Origin: CAYUHK01 sp964475165
Lineage (GTDB): Bacteria; Verrucomicrobiota; Kiritimatiellia; JAAZAB01
Length of the DNA stretch: 64,000 nucleotides
NCBI GenBank assembly: GCA_964475165.1
Contig: CAYYVN010000008.1
Coordinates: forward strand, 1 to 64,000
Direction: 5' to 3'
A program made the translations under genes and the position numbers. Shown piece by piece: positions 43,030 to 52,032 of the stretch. Below the pieces are notes generated by a model. It ran no database searches. It saw only the letters and a program-made list of their open reading frames with translations, and was not told the DNA's origin. How positions within the stretch are numbered: the stretch's first letter is position 1; the number at the start of each line of letters is the position of its first letter.

Positions 43030-43529
43030 GGTGTATCCTCACTCGTAAAAACCATCCGCTCTGAAAAACGGCGGTTATTGTCTTGGATCCGGATGCCATA
43101 TGCTCGCCGGGATTCCATCAACCCGGCACTTGTTTGTTGTGGGTCCTCGGCGAGCCATTGATGATGGCCATAGCGCGAGAGCATCATGGGCCTAATGGGA
43201 GAACTTTCGGAATTATGCTCGGGGTGCATCTTGTTGGAGTACACATCAAGAGCGGAAAGCTGCATATAGTGCTCGAATCGAAAATCATGCAAAGCGCGCG
43301 CCACACCGCGCACCGATGCTTCGAATTCTAACTGCGGATTTTGATCTGCCAGATATTTCTGGGAATTGCCAGTGGTATTGATCAGCACGCGACACTTGGC
43401 GCCTGCCCGCAGGGAATATTCATCTGCATCCACCACCTCGGGTTCGATACCCTGGTGGCGGTATTTCGTCGCGCTGGCGGATTCCAGAAAACCCCTTCCG
43501 CCCAATACGATTATCTCTGCAGATGCCAT
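43026..43529 (-). CDS. Truncated NAD-dependent epimerase (probable remnant)
   Basis: 167 residues. The N-terminal half looks like an epimerase: IIVLGGRGFLESA for NAD binding, then INTTGNSQKYLAD, LSALDVYSN and a YGHHQWLAE segment in place of YxxxK. The C-terminal half of the family (substrate-binding part, over 100 residues) is missing. After LAED the sequence no longer resembles the family, and the methyltransferase start immediately follows with a 4-base overlap. The nucleotide-binding loop is also altered (LESA for the usual VGSA). It is probably inactive; a reduced accessory role cannot be ruled out. Confidence 0.6.
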   Translation of the reverse strand: MASAEIIVLGGRGFLESASATKYRHQGIEPEVVDADEYSLRAGAKCRVLINTTGNSQKYLADQNPQLEFEASVRGVARALHDFRFEHYMQLSALDVYSNKMHPEHNSESSPIRPMMLSRYGHHQWLAEDPQQTSAGLMESRRAYGIRIQDNNRRFSERMVFTSEDTP

Positions 43530-43695
43530 ATCCGTAAAACTCTAGCTCCAACATTACAACGGTAAAATCAATGTAATCTGGCGGACTAGCTCTATCAAGA
43601 AACTTTTGATGATAGATCCGGCTTCGGCTAACAACATCAGTGCCAGCTCCTCATCTCGACCGCACACTGGCCAGTCGATTGCACCGTTAGGGCCA

Positions 43696-44958
43696 TCAGG
43701 TTGGCTGGTCGTCTGATTTCACCAGCTCATAATCTAACTTGGCATCCACGCATAATTTAAGCAGAGGCTCCACCATTTGCTGGGTTATCTTTTGCTTATC
43801 AAAGAGTTCTCCGGCTGCAGCCAAGGCCAGGGAGCCAAATTTTTTACGGAGCACAGGATTTAAAGCCAATCTGATGAGCTTAGCCTTGAATTCAGCCATA
43901 TTGGTCGGATCAAACAGGTAACCATTTTCTCCATCGCGAATGACCTCTCTAATCGAGTTTAACCTGGCCGCGAGCACTGGTAAAGCGCAAGCCATATTAT
44001 GGACCAGCGTGCCAGTCATAGAGAAGTGATCCGTATCAAGTCCCACGCGCATCACCAGGCCAATATCGCCCGCATTAAGGGCCTCATTGACTTCAGCGGG
44101 GGTATCCAGCCATCCAGCAAAGGTGACGATTTTTTGTAAATTATGGGCGGCAACCATTTTCTGTAGACGCGGCAATTCGGGGCCGTCACCAATCAGCAGA
44201 AAACGCAGCGCCGGGCATTGAGGCAGCACATCAGGCAATGACGCAATAATGAGATCATTGCCCTTGTTGGGATGCAGGATGCCATGATGCACGAGAATGA
44301 TTTCATCTGGTGCAAAGCTCCAGCGTTGCCGACAGGGGTCCTTTGGTTGGGGGTAGTATATATTTGTATCGCAGGGATCGTATACCGGTACAACACGTGC
44401 GGCAGGCACCCCTGATTGTGCTAGATAAGCGCGCGTGGTTTTAGCGCGGGTAAAAATCAAGGGCAGTTTGCGCCAAACTAGCATATCCAGGCGGTTGATC
44501 GCCTGGCCCAGGCTTCTGAGACAAGGGTTTTTACGACCATAGATGTTGAGGAAAAAATCAGCAATCGTTACCACGACCTTCCGTCCAAAAAATATGCGTG
44601 CCAGACCAGCGCTCAAAGGCAGCGTTTCCTCAATGAAAACCACATCAATATTATGGATCCGGCAATGGAGTCCCATAAAGGGTATGAGCAAAATCCATAA
44701 GCAGGTTTTTAGGAATTTATCGAAGGTGCTTTGGCGGTTAATGGCCAGGGGCAAGATATGGAGCCGGGCATTCCGGGCTATGCGCTGCGGACATGGCTTG
44801 GAGCTTTTCAAGCCATAATAATGAACCACGCAATCGTGCGCGAGAGCTTCTATGATATCTGGGATGCAATGCAAGAGCTCGGTATGTTCCGCCGGGCCAT
44901 AGCGAAACCAAAAGGCAATCTGCGGCTTGCGACGGGGATTGTTTGTTGGGGCCTGCAT
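43696..44958 (-). CDS. Glycosyltransferase family 4
   Basis: 420 residues, GT-B fold. The C-terminal domain has IILVHHGILHPNKGNDLIIA, LLIGDGPELPRLQKM and the donor region AGDIGLVMRVG, followed by VHNMACALPVLAARL. A hydrophobic patch near residues 85-105 may bind the membrane. It is probably the first gene of the part of the locus transcribed toward 40.9 kb. An extended -10 element lies 8 bases upstream of the ATG and no ribosome binding site is present. Confidence 0.88.
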   Translation of the reverse strand: MQAPTNNPRRKPQIAFWFRYGPAEHTELLHCIPDIIEALAHDCVVHYYGLKSSKPCPQRIARNARLHILPLAINRQSTFDKFLKTCLWILLIPFMGLHCRIHNIDVVFIEETLPLSAGLARIFFGRKVVVTIADFFLNIYGRKNPCLRSLGQAINRLDMLVWRKLPLIFTRAKTTRAYLAQSGVPAARVVPVYDPCDTNIYYPQPKDPCRQRWSFAPDEIILVHHGILHPNKGNDLIIASLPDVLPQCPALRFLLIGDGPELPRLQKMVAAHNLQKIVTFAGWLDTPAEVNEALNAGDIGLVMRVGLDTDHFSMTGTLVHNMACALPVLAARLNSIREVIRDGENGYLFDPTNMAEFKAKLIRLALNPVLRKKFGSLALAAAGELFDKQKITQQMVEPLLKLCVDAKLDYELVKSDDQPT

Positions 44959-44966
44959 GGTTTAAA

Positions 44967-44975
44967 ATAATATCA
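44967..44975 (-). promoter_or_regulatory. Candidate extended -10 promoter of the glycosyltransferase gene
   Basis: TGATATTAT on the minus strand (TGn plus TATTAT), ending 8 bases before the ATG at 44958. No -35 is recognisable, as is common for extended -10 promoters. Confidence 0.4.
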
Positions 44976-45148
44976 GGCGTGATTGCGGGGCGCATCTGCG
45001 CAGGGCTCTGCAATCATCCTCATATACGGACCAATCCTTTTTTACGAGCTTCCCTACATCAACGGACGGTGCAGGCAATCCCCACTTCAAGCGAGGTAGG
45101 AAAACTCATTCCCGACTTGCTAAGCTGCCAAAATTATGCCGGCTAAAA

Positions 45149-45310
45149 TTATCCGCATGCTTCCATGCATAAGACAACCTCGGCTCCAAACAGCGCCTCG
45201 GATAAGCCTTCGGGAGCGTTCAGATCCATAACAATATCGGCCGGTCCACTATCTGGTATGCCGCGCCATCCGCGGCAAATAGACAAGGCAAAACCGAGTC
45301 GCTCTATCAT
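45149..45310 (-). pseudogene. Possible short remnant of a sugar-metabolism gene
   Basis: A 53-codon minus-strand frame starting MIERLGFALSICRGW and ending EVVLCMEACG. The middle DIVMDLNAPEGLSEALFGAE resembles the segment in short-chain epimerases or methyltransferases where a substrate-dependent strand follows a D-x-x-D/x motif. It has no clear ribosome binding site and stops abruptly. The resemblance is weak and could be chance. Confidence 0.25.
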
Positions 45311-45463
45311 GGTGCATCCATGGGGGATTGATCGTTTGTAACCCTACAATGCTTATCTTGAATTACTACCAGCGTCAAGAGGCTTATATTTTAATTCCAG
45401 CGCGCCGCGCCTTGCTCCCAGAGAGATCCTTGTGGCCTGTAGCAATACTCAAGCATGGGGTGC

Positions 45464-46738
45464 TTATGCATTTGCCGAAAGAATCTGCTGTGGTTGATTG
45501 CGGTGCAGAGCCAGAAATAAAAAGATCAACAAAAATGTTCCAACCAACATCAGCACCGCCACGATCTGCAACAAGGCGGCATGCCAGAGGATAACGCCCG
45601 CCAGGTAAGCGCCAACGCAAAGGGCTAGAGGCGCCAGGATCCGAAAACGGTTTTGGGAGAGCTCGAAGGTCATCAGGATATAGGCCAGGCTCAGGGGGCT
45701 CATGGCCCAAATCACACCGCGCACCAGGCGGCGCATCTCGGCTTCTGGTGCCCAATCATGATAGAGCAGGCCCAGTGGCAATTGCGGAAAGAGGCTGCAG
45801 ATCAGGGCCGCTGCGCCGACCAGCAGGCCGGCATAGAGTAGCGCCCGCCTGAGCATTTCCAGATGCTGATGGCTGCTGGCGCCATGACTGACTGTTTTAG
45901 GAAATAAAGCGCCGGCAATGGGCATAGGCAGGAAGATGATCATGCGCCCGATGGTGCTGGCGCGCGCGTAAAGGCCCGATTCCAGGGGTGCGAAATAGTG
46001 TTTAACGATCAACACATCGGCATTCATCAGAAAAGCGAAGCCTGCCAATACCAGGAGCGTCTGCAGCAAATACGTGCGCGCGCCACTCGGTAAACCCTGC
46101 GCCGGCGCCAAACGCCCGCGCAATACCAGGATGAGCCCCCAGAGGCCCAAGCCAAGATTCACCAGCACGGCCAGGCCTTGCCCGGCCAATGCCCAGTGGG
46201 CTGTGGCCGCAATTGCATAGACGAACCAGCCGCCGGCCAAGAGGCGCACCAGACCCCAGCTGGCGCCGGCGATGGAGGCCCAGCCAAAAGCCTGTACCCC
46301 TTGCAAGGCGCCGCCCATAATGGGTGGTAGAAAGGAGAGCGCCAAGACCAATAAAGCCCAGAAGAATACACCGCTATTGGGTAATTGGAAGAAGAGCGTT
46401 AGACTATCGCGCGCCAGCCAAGCGGCCCAGAATATGCCGATGGCGATCAAGGCCATTTTCCAAGCCCAGTTCCAGACCAGCGGCAGAATATCGCCGGCGC
46501 GCTGCTCTTGCAGCAGATGCGCGGAGAAAAAGGCCAGAGCATTGCTGAGAGCGTTCAAGGGCATGCCAGCGATCAGGATCAGGCCCAGCATGGAAACCAG
46601 GATGCCATACTCCGTCGGCGCCAACCAGCGGCCCATCACCACATGAAAAAGAGCATTACAAATATTGCCCACCTGGGAAGCTGCCATTAACAGCAGGCTA
46701 TGCCGCAGGAGGGGATCCTTAAGATTCACAGGGCTCAT
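45464..46738 (-). CDS. Polysaccharide flippase (Wzx/MATE-like)
   Basis: 424 residues, about twelve membrane helices and few charged residues between them. The N-terminal LLMAASQVGNICNALFHVVM and GRWLAPTEYGILVSMLGL, and the central MNADVLIVKHYFAPLESGLY, are typical of oligosaccharide flippases that move lipid-linked sugar units across the inner membrane. The ATG at 46738 overlaps the end of the kinase gene by 20 bases; the open frame extends upstream into that gene without family similarity. Confidence 0.87.
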   Translation of the reverse strand: MSPVNLKDPLLRHSLLLMAASQVGNICNALFHVVMGRWLAPTEYGILVSMLGLILIAGMPLNALSNALAFFSAHLLQEQRAGDILPLVWNWAWKMALIAIGIFWAAWLARDSLTLFFQLPNSGVFFWALLVLALSFLPPIMGGALQGVQAFGWASIAGASWGLVRLLAGGWFVYAIAATAHWALAGQGLAVLVNLGLGLWGLILVLRGRLAPAQGLPSGARTYLLQTLLVLAGFAFLMNADVLIVKHYFAPLESGLYARASTIGRMIIFLPMPIAGALFPKTVSHGASSHQHLEMLRRALLYAGLLVGAAALICSLFPQLPLGLLYHDWAPEAEMRRLVRGVIWAMSPLSLAYILMTFELSQNRFRILAPLALCVGAYLAGVILWHAALLQIVAVLMLVGTFLLIFLFLALHRNQPQQILSANA

Positions 46739-47711
46739 AAAAAATGATTTGGGTCCCCGAATGCTCGAACCGGAAGGGGACATGGAGTAGGGGCGCCATC
46801 TGTTGTTGGAATTGCGCCTGCCGCTCCGGCGGCACAAAGAAAAGCATGAACCCACCGCCACCGGCGCCCAGCAGCTTACCGCCGAGTGCGCCGGCTTGCA
46901 GCGCCTGAGCATAAATGGCATCCACATGCGATGTTGATATTTTAGTGCTGAGCGAACGCTTGATCTGCCAGGATTCGTGCAGCAGCCTTCCAAAGGCGGC
47001 GATATCATCGGTGCCCTGCAGAATGGCCAGGGCCTGATCCACCATTTGGCGCATGGCCCGCAGTTCCTTGGTTTTGGCGGATATATTGCGGATTTGGTCG
47101 GCAGCCACCTCGGAAGCGGTGCGCGAGAAGCCGGTGAAATAGAGCATCAGATGGGATTGCAGTTGCCGCAAACGCGCCGGGGATAGCGTCACCGGCTGAA
47201 GGGTGATGCGGTCGCCGGCAGCGAACTCGATCAGGTTCAAACCCCCGCAGGCGGCGGTCACTTGGTCCTGAGAGCCCACATTTTCGCCGATCAGATCACG
47301 TTCGACATGGATGGCCTCTTGGGCCAACTGCTGGCGGCTGCGCATCGTGCCGCGCAGGGCATAGAGAGCGTGCAGAATCCCCACCATGAAGGCGGAGCTG
47401 GAGCCCAAGCCGGCGCGGGCCGGCAGATCGCTATCATTATGGATTTCCACACCCTGTTCGATGCGCAGGTATTTCAGGCCCTCGCGCACAGCTGGGTGCT
47501 TGATTTCCTCGATGGTATTTACCCCCTCGAGGCGCGAGTAAACGATGCGGTATTTATGATCGAAGAAAGGTGGCAGATAGCGGCAGGTGATGTAGCAATA
47601 GCGGTTGATGCTGGTGGCCAGCACCGCCCCGCCATGGTCATTGTACCAGGCCGGATAATCTGTACCCCCACCAAAAAACGAGATGCGATAAGGCGTGCGA
47701 CTGATAATCAT
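46719..47711 (-). CDS. hddA: GHMP-family sugar kinase (D-glycero-D-manno-heptose 7-phosphate kinase type)
   Basis: 330 residues. The N-terminal ISRTPYRISFFGGGTDYPAW, the ATP-binding loop DLPARAGLGSSSAF and the C-terminal GGKLLGAGGGGFMLFF are the three GHMP motifs in the HddA-like arrangement. HddA phosphorylates heptose 7-phosphate at C1 in GDP-heptose synthesis; the HddC-like gene at 35.1 kb would perform the later nucleotidyl transfer. Related kinases act on fucose or galactose, so the substrate is inferred. The ATG at 47711 is at the start of similarity. Confidence 0.85.
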   Translation of the reverse strand: MIISRTPYRISFFGGGTDYPAWYNDHGGAVLATSINRYCYITCRYLPPFFDHKYRIVYSRLEGVNTIEEIKHPAVREGLKYLRIEQGVEIHNDSDLPARAGLGSSSAFMVGILHALYALRGTMRSRQQLAQEAIHVERDLIGENVGSQDQVTAACGGLNLIEFAAGDRITLQPVTLSPARLRQLQSHLMLYFTGFSRTASEVAADQIRNISAKTKELRAMRQMVDQALAILQGTDDIAAFGRLLHESWQIKRSLSTKISTSHVDAIYAQALQAGALGGKLLGAGGGGFMLFFVPPERQAQFQQQMAPLLHVPFRFEHSGTQIIFYEPCES

Positions 47712-47743
47712 CTTTATTTTCCTGAGCGCGCCTGAGTTTCCCC

Positions 47744-48676
47744 TCAAATATTGGCATATTGATTGCGGCGGATGATTTGATAACCCTTGATCAATTCGGC
47801 GATCCCCTGCCTCAGGGAGTGGCGCGGCTTGAAGCCGGTGCCCTCGAGCTTGGCGTTGCTGACCAGATAATCGCGCTGATCCGGGTCGCGGCCGACCGGA
47901 GACTCCAGGATCTGAAAATCGGGTAGTTGCTTCTTGATCTCCAAACAGAGCTCCAGCTTGGAGAGATTGGCGTTGCTGAGACCGACATTATAGGCTTCGC
48001 CGCGCATCTGGGCCTGCTGATCCAAGGCATGCATAAAAGCGCGGGCCACATCGCGCACATGGATGTAATTGCGCTTGAAATGCGATTCGAAGAGCACCAC
48101 GCAACGATCGGTTATGGCGCGATAGGTAAAATCATTAACCAATAAATCCAGGCGCATGCGCGGGCTGATGCCGAAGGCCGTGGCCAGACGCAGCGAAATA
48201 GCATTGCTGGATTCCAGCAGATATTTCTCCAACTCCACCTTCAATTTGCCATAGAGGGAGACGGGCCGCAGCGGCGAGCGTTCAGTGCAATAACCATCTC
48301 GCGTACCGATGCCATAGCCGCTATTGGTGATGGGGATGATGATGAGCTGCTGGCGACTGGCCAGGCGGCTGAGCATCTTTACAGCATCCAGATTGATGGC
48401 GCGCGCTTCCGTCGGCTTCCGCGCGCAAAGCGGCGCACCCACCAAGCAGGCCAGGGGCAAGATGGCATCGGCCTGGGGCAGGGCGGATTTGATGAGGGCC
48501 TTATCCCGCGCGTCACCGCGGATAACCGTCAGGGATTTTTTATGGCAGCAATCCAGGAGGGAGGCTTGACCATATAAGAAATTATCGATCACCGTCACTT
48601 GATGACCGGCGTTCAAGAGCATCGGCACTAAAATCGAGCCAATATAACCGGCACCGCCGGTGACCAGGATCTTCAT
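47744..48676 (-). CDS. NAD-dependent sugar epimerase/dehydratase
   Basis: 310 residues. The Rossmann motif MKILVTGGAGYIGSILVPML, DNFLYGQ, and catalytic YGKLK (YxxxK) preceded by PITNSGYG identify an extended short-chain dehydrogenase; RNYIHVRDVARAFMHAL is the family's later motif. The substrate is unknown, possibly a nucleotide-activated heptose given the kinase next to it (33 bases downstream). GAGG precedes the ATG. It is the outermost gene of the polysaccharide locus, divergent from prfB. Confidence 0.87.
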   Translation of the reverse strand: MKILVTGGAGYIGSILVPMLLNAGHQVTVIDNFLYGQASLLDCCHKKSLTVIRGDARDKALIKSALPQADAILPLACLVGAPLCARKPTEARAINLDAVKMLSRLASRQQLIIIPITNSGYGIGTRDGYCTERSPLRPVSLYGKLKVELEKYLLESSNAISLRLATAFGISPRMRLDLLVNDFTYRAITDRCVVLFESHFKRNYIHVRDVARAFMHALDQQAQMRGEAYNVGLSNANLSKLELCLEIKKQLPDFQILESPVGRDPDQRDYLVSNAKLEGTGFKPRHSLRQGIAELIKGYQIIRRNQYANI

Positions 48677-48812
48677 AGCATCAGCCTCATAACGCGTTTC
48701 AACCTAGCTCAGGCGCCCGCTAAAGTCAAACGCAATGTTGTAGAGCGCCCTTGCATTGTCCGCTGGGCCGGGGCATAATGGCCGCCAAATTGTTGAGGGG
48801 AGGATTTAGCGT

Positions 48813-49962
48813 ATGCCGGATGATCTCAAGGAACGCCTGGAACGCCTGGAGTTGAAGGTGCTGGAGATGCGGAGGTATCTTTGACGTTGCCAACCGCGAG
48901 CAGGCCTTGCGTGAACTGGAAACGCGCATGGCCGCGGCAGAATTCTGGCATAACCAGACCGCTGCCCAGGAGGTCATCGCGCAGGCCAATGCGCAGCGCG
49001 CCATCCTGAATCCCTTCCGGGCCCTGCAAACCGGCTATGAGGATAACCGTCTCCTGCTGGAATTGGCCCTGGCCGAGCCGGACGCTGAGCAGCGTCAGAT
49101 GGCCTTAAGCAGCGTGACGCAGGACCTGGATCGTTTGGAGGCCGCTTTCCAGAAACTGGAACTGGAATCCCTGTTCAATGGCCGCTTTGATCGGCATAAC
49201 GCCTATCTCACCCTGCATGCCGGCGCGGGTGGCACGGAATCCTGCGATTGGGCGGAGATGCTCTTGCGTATGTATCGCCGCTATTGCGAGCAGCATGGTT
49301 TCGAGGTGGCCTTGCTCGATATCCTGCCCGGCGAGGAAGCCGGCATCAAAAATGCCACCCTGGCCGTGAATGGAGAGTATGCCTATGGCTACCTCGCCGC
49401 CGAGCGCGGCGTACACCGCCTGGTGCGCATCAGCCCCTTCGATGCCAATAAGCGCCGCCATACCTCTTTTGCCTCCCTGGATGTGGTGGCGGAACTGAAC
49501 GATGAGGTTGCCGTGGAAATCAAGGAGGCTGATTTGCGCGTGGATACTTACCGTTCGGGCGGGGCCGGCGGTCAGCATGTTAATCGCACCGATTCGGCCG
49601 TGCGCCTGACGCACCTGCCCAGCGGCATTGTGGTGGCTTGCCAAGCGGAGCGTTCCCAGCATGCCAATCGCGCTCGCGCGCTGAAGATCCTGCAGGCGCG
49701 CCTCTATGAATGGACCCAGGACCAGAAACGCCGCGAGATGGAAAAATTCTATGGCGCCAAGGGTGAAATCGCCTGGGGCCGCCAGATACGTTCCTATGTG
49801 TTGCAACCCTATACCATGGCCAAGGATCATCGCACCGGTATTGAAATCGGCAATGTCGCCGATGTGCTGGAGGGCAACCTGGATGCTTTTATCGCTGGTT
49901 ATTTAAAATTCAAACAATCCGCCGGAGATAGAGAGGGGCGCACGCCAGATGAGCATCAATAG
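48813..49962 (+). CDS. prfB: Peptide chain release factor 2, with programmed +1 frameshift
   Basis: RF2 terminates translation at UGA and UAA. The ATG at 48813, with GGGGAGG upstream, opens a 23-codon frame that ends at TGA (48882-48884) in the context AGG TAT CTT TGA C. A +1 shift at CTT continues the frame at 48883, so the coding sequence joins 48813-48881 and 48883-49962, giving 382 residues. Motifs are the stop-codon-reading SPF (RISPFDANKRRHTSF) and the catalytic GGQ (SGGAGGQHVNRTDSAVRL). The 3' end overlaps yicC by 14 bases. Confidence 0.95.
48871..48885 (+). promoter_or_regulatory. Programmed +1 frameshift site of prfB
   Basis: GGAGG (48871-48875) acts as the internal Shine-Dalgarno-like stimulator 3 bases before the slippery codon CTT (48879-48881), followed by TGA and C. 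This matches the classic RF2 autoregulatory site: when RF2 is scarce, ribosomes pause at TGA and slip forward. Confidence 0.93.
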
Positions 49963-50833
49963 TATGACCGGTTTTGGTCGCGGGACGGCTAGCGCGCGCG
50001 GCCTGCAAGTGGTGGTGGAATTGAAATCCGTCAATCATAAGCAATTCGATTGCCGGCTGGATTTGCCGTCAGCCTGGGGCGCAGCGGAAATCATCTTGCG
50101 CAAACAAATCCAAGCGCGCCTGGCGCGCGGCTATATCAGCGGCCGCATCAGCTTGCCCGGTCCAGCCCGGCTCTGCGTCAGCCTGGCGGCGGTGGATGAT
50201 AAATTGGCTCAGCGCTATCTCCAGCGCTTGCGGGCGGTGGCCGCGCGTCTGGGCATGAAGGATGATTTAAGCGCCAGCGCTTTGTTGAAAATGCCGCAAG
50301 TGGTGCGCCTGCTGGAGCCGCCGGCCCAAGTGCCGCTCTGCCGTGCCCTGGCCAAGACCGCTTTGGAGAGTGCGCTGCGTGCCCTCCTGGCCATGCGGGC
50401 GCGCGAGGGGCGTGCTTTGGCGCGCGACCTGCGCCGGCGTCTGCTCACATTGCATCGTCTGGCCGAGCGCATCGCGCGGCGCGCGCCGACCGTTGCGCGC
50501 GCCTATCGCTTGGCGCTCCGGCGGCGCATTCGGGAATCCAGGCTTAAAATCAAGCTGGATGATCCGCGTCTCATCAAGGAAGTGGCTCTCTATGCCGATC
50601 GGGCGGATATCGCCGAGGAGTTGACGCGCTTGCACTCGCATCTGCAACAATGGACCACCATCATGGCCGGCGGCGGGGCGGTGGGGCGGACTTTGGATTT
50701 TCTGGCTCAAGAGCTCTGGCGCGAGATCAATACCATTGGTTCCAAGGCCAATGATAGCCGCATCGCTGAACACGTTATCCAATTCAAGACGGAGCTGGAA
50801 CGGCTCCGCGAACAGGTCCAGAACATCGAATGA
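49949..50833 (+). CDS. yicC: YicC/YloC-family endoribonuclease
   Basis: 294 residues. The N-terminus SINSMTGFGRGTASARGLQV and VELKSVNHKQFDCRLDLP are family hallmarks; the C-terminal half has the conserved GRTLDFLAQELWREINTIGS with Glu/Asn residues tied to activity. YicC is a cytoplasmic stress-associated RNase in E. coli. It sits between prfB and gmk with overlaps at both ends, a common arrangement for yicC-gmk. Confidence 0.93.
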   Translation: MSINSMTGFGRGTASARGLQVVVELKSVNHKQFDCRLDLPSAWGAAEIILRKQIQARLARGYISGRISLPGPARLCVSLAAVDDKLAQRYLQRLRAVAARLGMKDDLSASALLKMPQVVRLLEPPAQVPLCRALAKTALESALRALLAMRAREGRALARDLRRRLLTLHRLAERIARRAPTVARAYRLALRRRIRESRLKIKLDDPRLIKEVALYADRADIAEELTRLHSHLQQWTTIMAGGGAVGRTLDFLAQELWREINTIGSKANDSRIAEHVIQFKTELERLREQVQNIE

Positions 50834-51447
50834 AGAAACCCCATCAGCGCCCCTTATGTATCGTGCTTTCCGCGCCTTCCGGCGCCGGTAAGACCACCCT
50901 GGCCACCCGTTTGCTGGGGGAGTTTCCGGAGATCATGCCTTCGGTTTCCTGTACCACGCGCGCCCCGCGCCCGGGAGAGGTGACCGGGCAGCATTATCAT
51001 TTCCTGAGCGCAGCGGAGTTCGAGCGCCGTATCCCCACCGGCTATTTTCTGGAATATGCCCAGGTTCACGATCATTGGTATGGCACGCCCCGCCAACCTT
51101 TAGAGCAGGCTTTGCTGGCCGGGCGCGACGCTCTTTTGGTGATAGATGTGCAGGGGGCCGCCCGCATTCGGCGCTTGATAAGCCAATCCGGCTTTGATAT
51201 CCTCAAGAATACTTTGGTTGATATTTTCATCCTGCCGCCGAGTCTGGCCATTCTGCAGGAGCGCTTAATCAAACGCGGCCAGGATTCAGCCGCCAGCTTG
51301 CAACGGCGCCTGGCCGGCGCTGCGCAGGAAATGGCCTGCCGGGATCAGTATCGGCATGTGATCATCAATGATCAACTCGAAGCCGCCTATGCCCAATTAA
51401 AAAAAATAATCCAAGAGGAACACACCCAGCCGCTTGGTCAGAGATGA
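50830..51447 (+). CDS. gmk: Guanylate kinase
   Basis: 205 residues. Converts GMP to GDP using ATP. The P-loop SAPSGAGKTTLATRLL is near the N-terminus; SVSCTTRAPRPGEVTGQHY and FLEYAQVHDHWYGTP are the GMP-binding segments. ATGA overlaps join it to yicC and to coaC. In many genomes rpoZ follows gmk; it is absent here. Confidence 0.96.
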   Translation: MKKPHQRPLCIVLSAPSGAGKTTLATRLLGEFPEIMPSVSCTTRAPRPGEVTGQHYHFLSAAEFERRIPTGYFLEYAQVHDHWYGTPRQPLEQALLAGRDALLVIDVQGAARIRRLISQSGFDILKNTLVDIFILPPSLAILQERLIKRGQDSAASLQRRLAGAAQEMACRDQYRHVIINDQLEAAYAQLKKIIQEEHTQPLGQR

Positions 51448-52004
51448 AAACTAAGCCTCATATTGTGCTCGGCGTCACCGGTTCCATCGCCGCCTATAAG
51501 GCGGCCGAACTGGTGCGCCTGATGGTCAAACAAAATTGGGAAGTATCCGTGATCATGACCCAGGCGGCGCAGCGTTTCGTGGGCGCGCTGACTTTGCAAA
51601 CGCTCTCGCGCCGCCCGGTGGTGCTGGATCTGTTTGCGGAGCCCGACGATTGGCAGCCGGCACATATCGCGCTGGCCGATCTAGCCGATGTGCTCTTGAT
51701 CGCACCCTGCACGGCCAATGTGCTGGCCAAGCTGGCCCATGGTTTGGCCGATGATGCCTTGAGCGCCACGGCCCTCGCTTGCCGCTCGCCGCTATTGATC
51801 GCTCCGGCCATGAACACCAGGATGTGGGAACATCCGGCCACGCGCGCTAACCTCCAGCTACTGGAGGCGCGCCAAGCCCGCATTGTGGCCGTGGAAAAGG
51901 GCGCGCTGGCCTGCGCTCAAGAAGGCGCCGGGCGCATGGCCGCGCCGGAAAGCATCTTGGCGGCCGTCGCCGATCTTTTACCCAAAGATGCCCGCCGCCC
52001 CTGA
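51444..52004 (+). CDS. coaC: Phosphopantothenoylcysteine decarboxylase (stand-alone CoaC)
   Basis: 186 residues, the size of the decarboxylase half of CoaBC. An FMN flavoprotein of coenzyme A synthesis. LGVTGSIAAYKAAELVRLM, then the catalytic histidine region AHIALAD, APCTANVLAKLAHG, and the substrate clamp PAMNTRMWEHPA are present; the recognition cysteine appears in GALACAQEGAGRM. In most bacteria this is fused to CoaB; here the synthetase is the next gene. Confidence 0.92.
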   Translation: MKTKPHIVLGVTGSIAAYKAAELVRLMVKQNWEVSVIMTQAAQRFVGALTLQTLSRRPVVLDLFAEPDDWQPAHIALADLADVLLIAPCTANVLAKLAHGLADDALSATALACRSPLLIAPAMNTRMWEHPATRANLQLLEARQARIVAVEKGALACAQEGAGRMAAPESILAAVADLLPKDARRP

Positions 52005-52032
52005 AGGGTGGCCAAGCTTATAGGGGCAAGCC

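Larger units (their letters stand above)
44959..45463. other. Noncoding stretch in the polysaccharide locus
   Basis: About 505 bases without a full gene, flanked by two minus-strand genes. It holds the extended -10 for the glycosyltransferase and a 53-codon frame (45149-45310) that may be a gene remnant. The region looks like a scar from past gene loss or rearrangement. Confidence 0.5.

Noticed and set aside
46739..47008. N-terminal extension of the flippase frame
   Set aside because: Lies inside the heptose kinase gene in another frame and is not hydrophobic or family-like; the ATG at 46738 begins the membrane protein.
49105..49830. 241-codon minus-strand frame inside prfB
   Set aside because: Shadow of the RF2 gene; His/Gly-rich without motif, no ribosome binding site.
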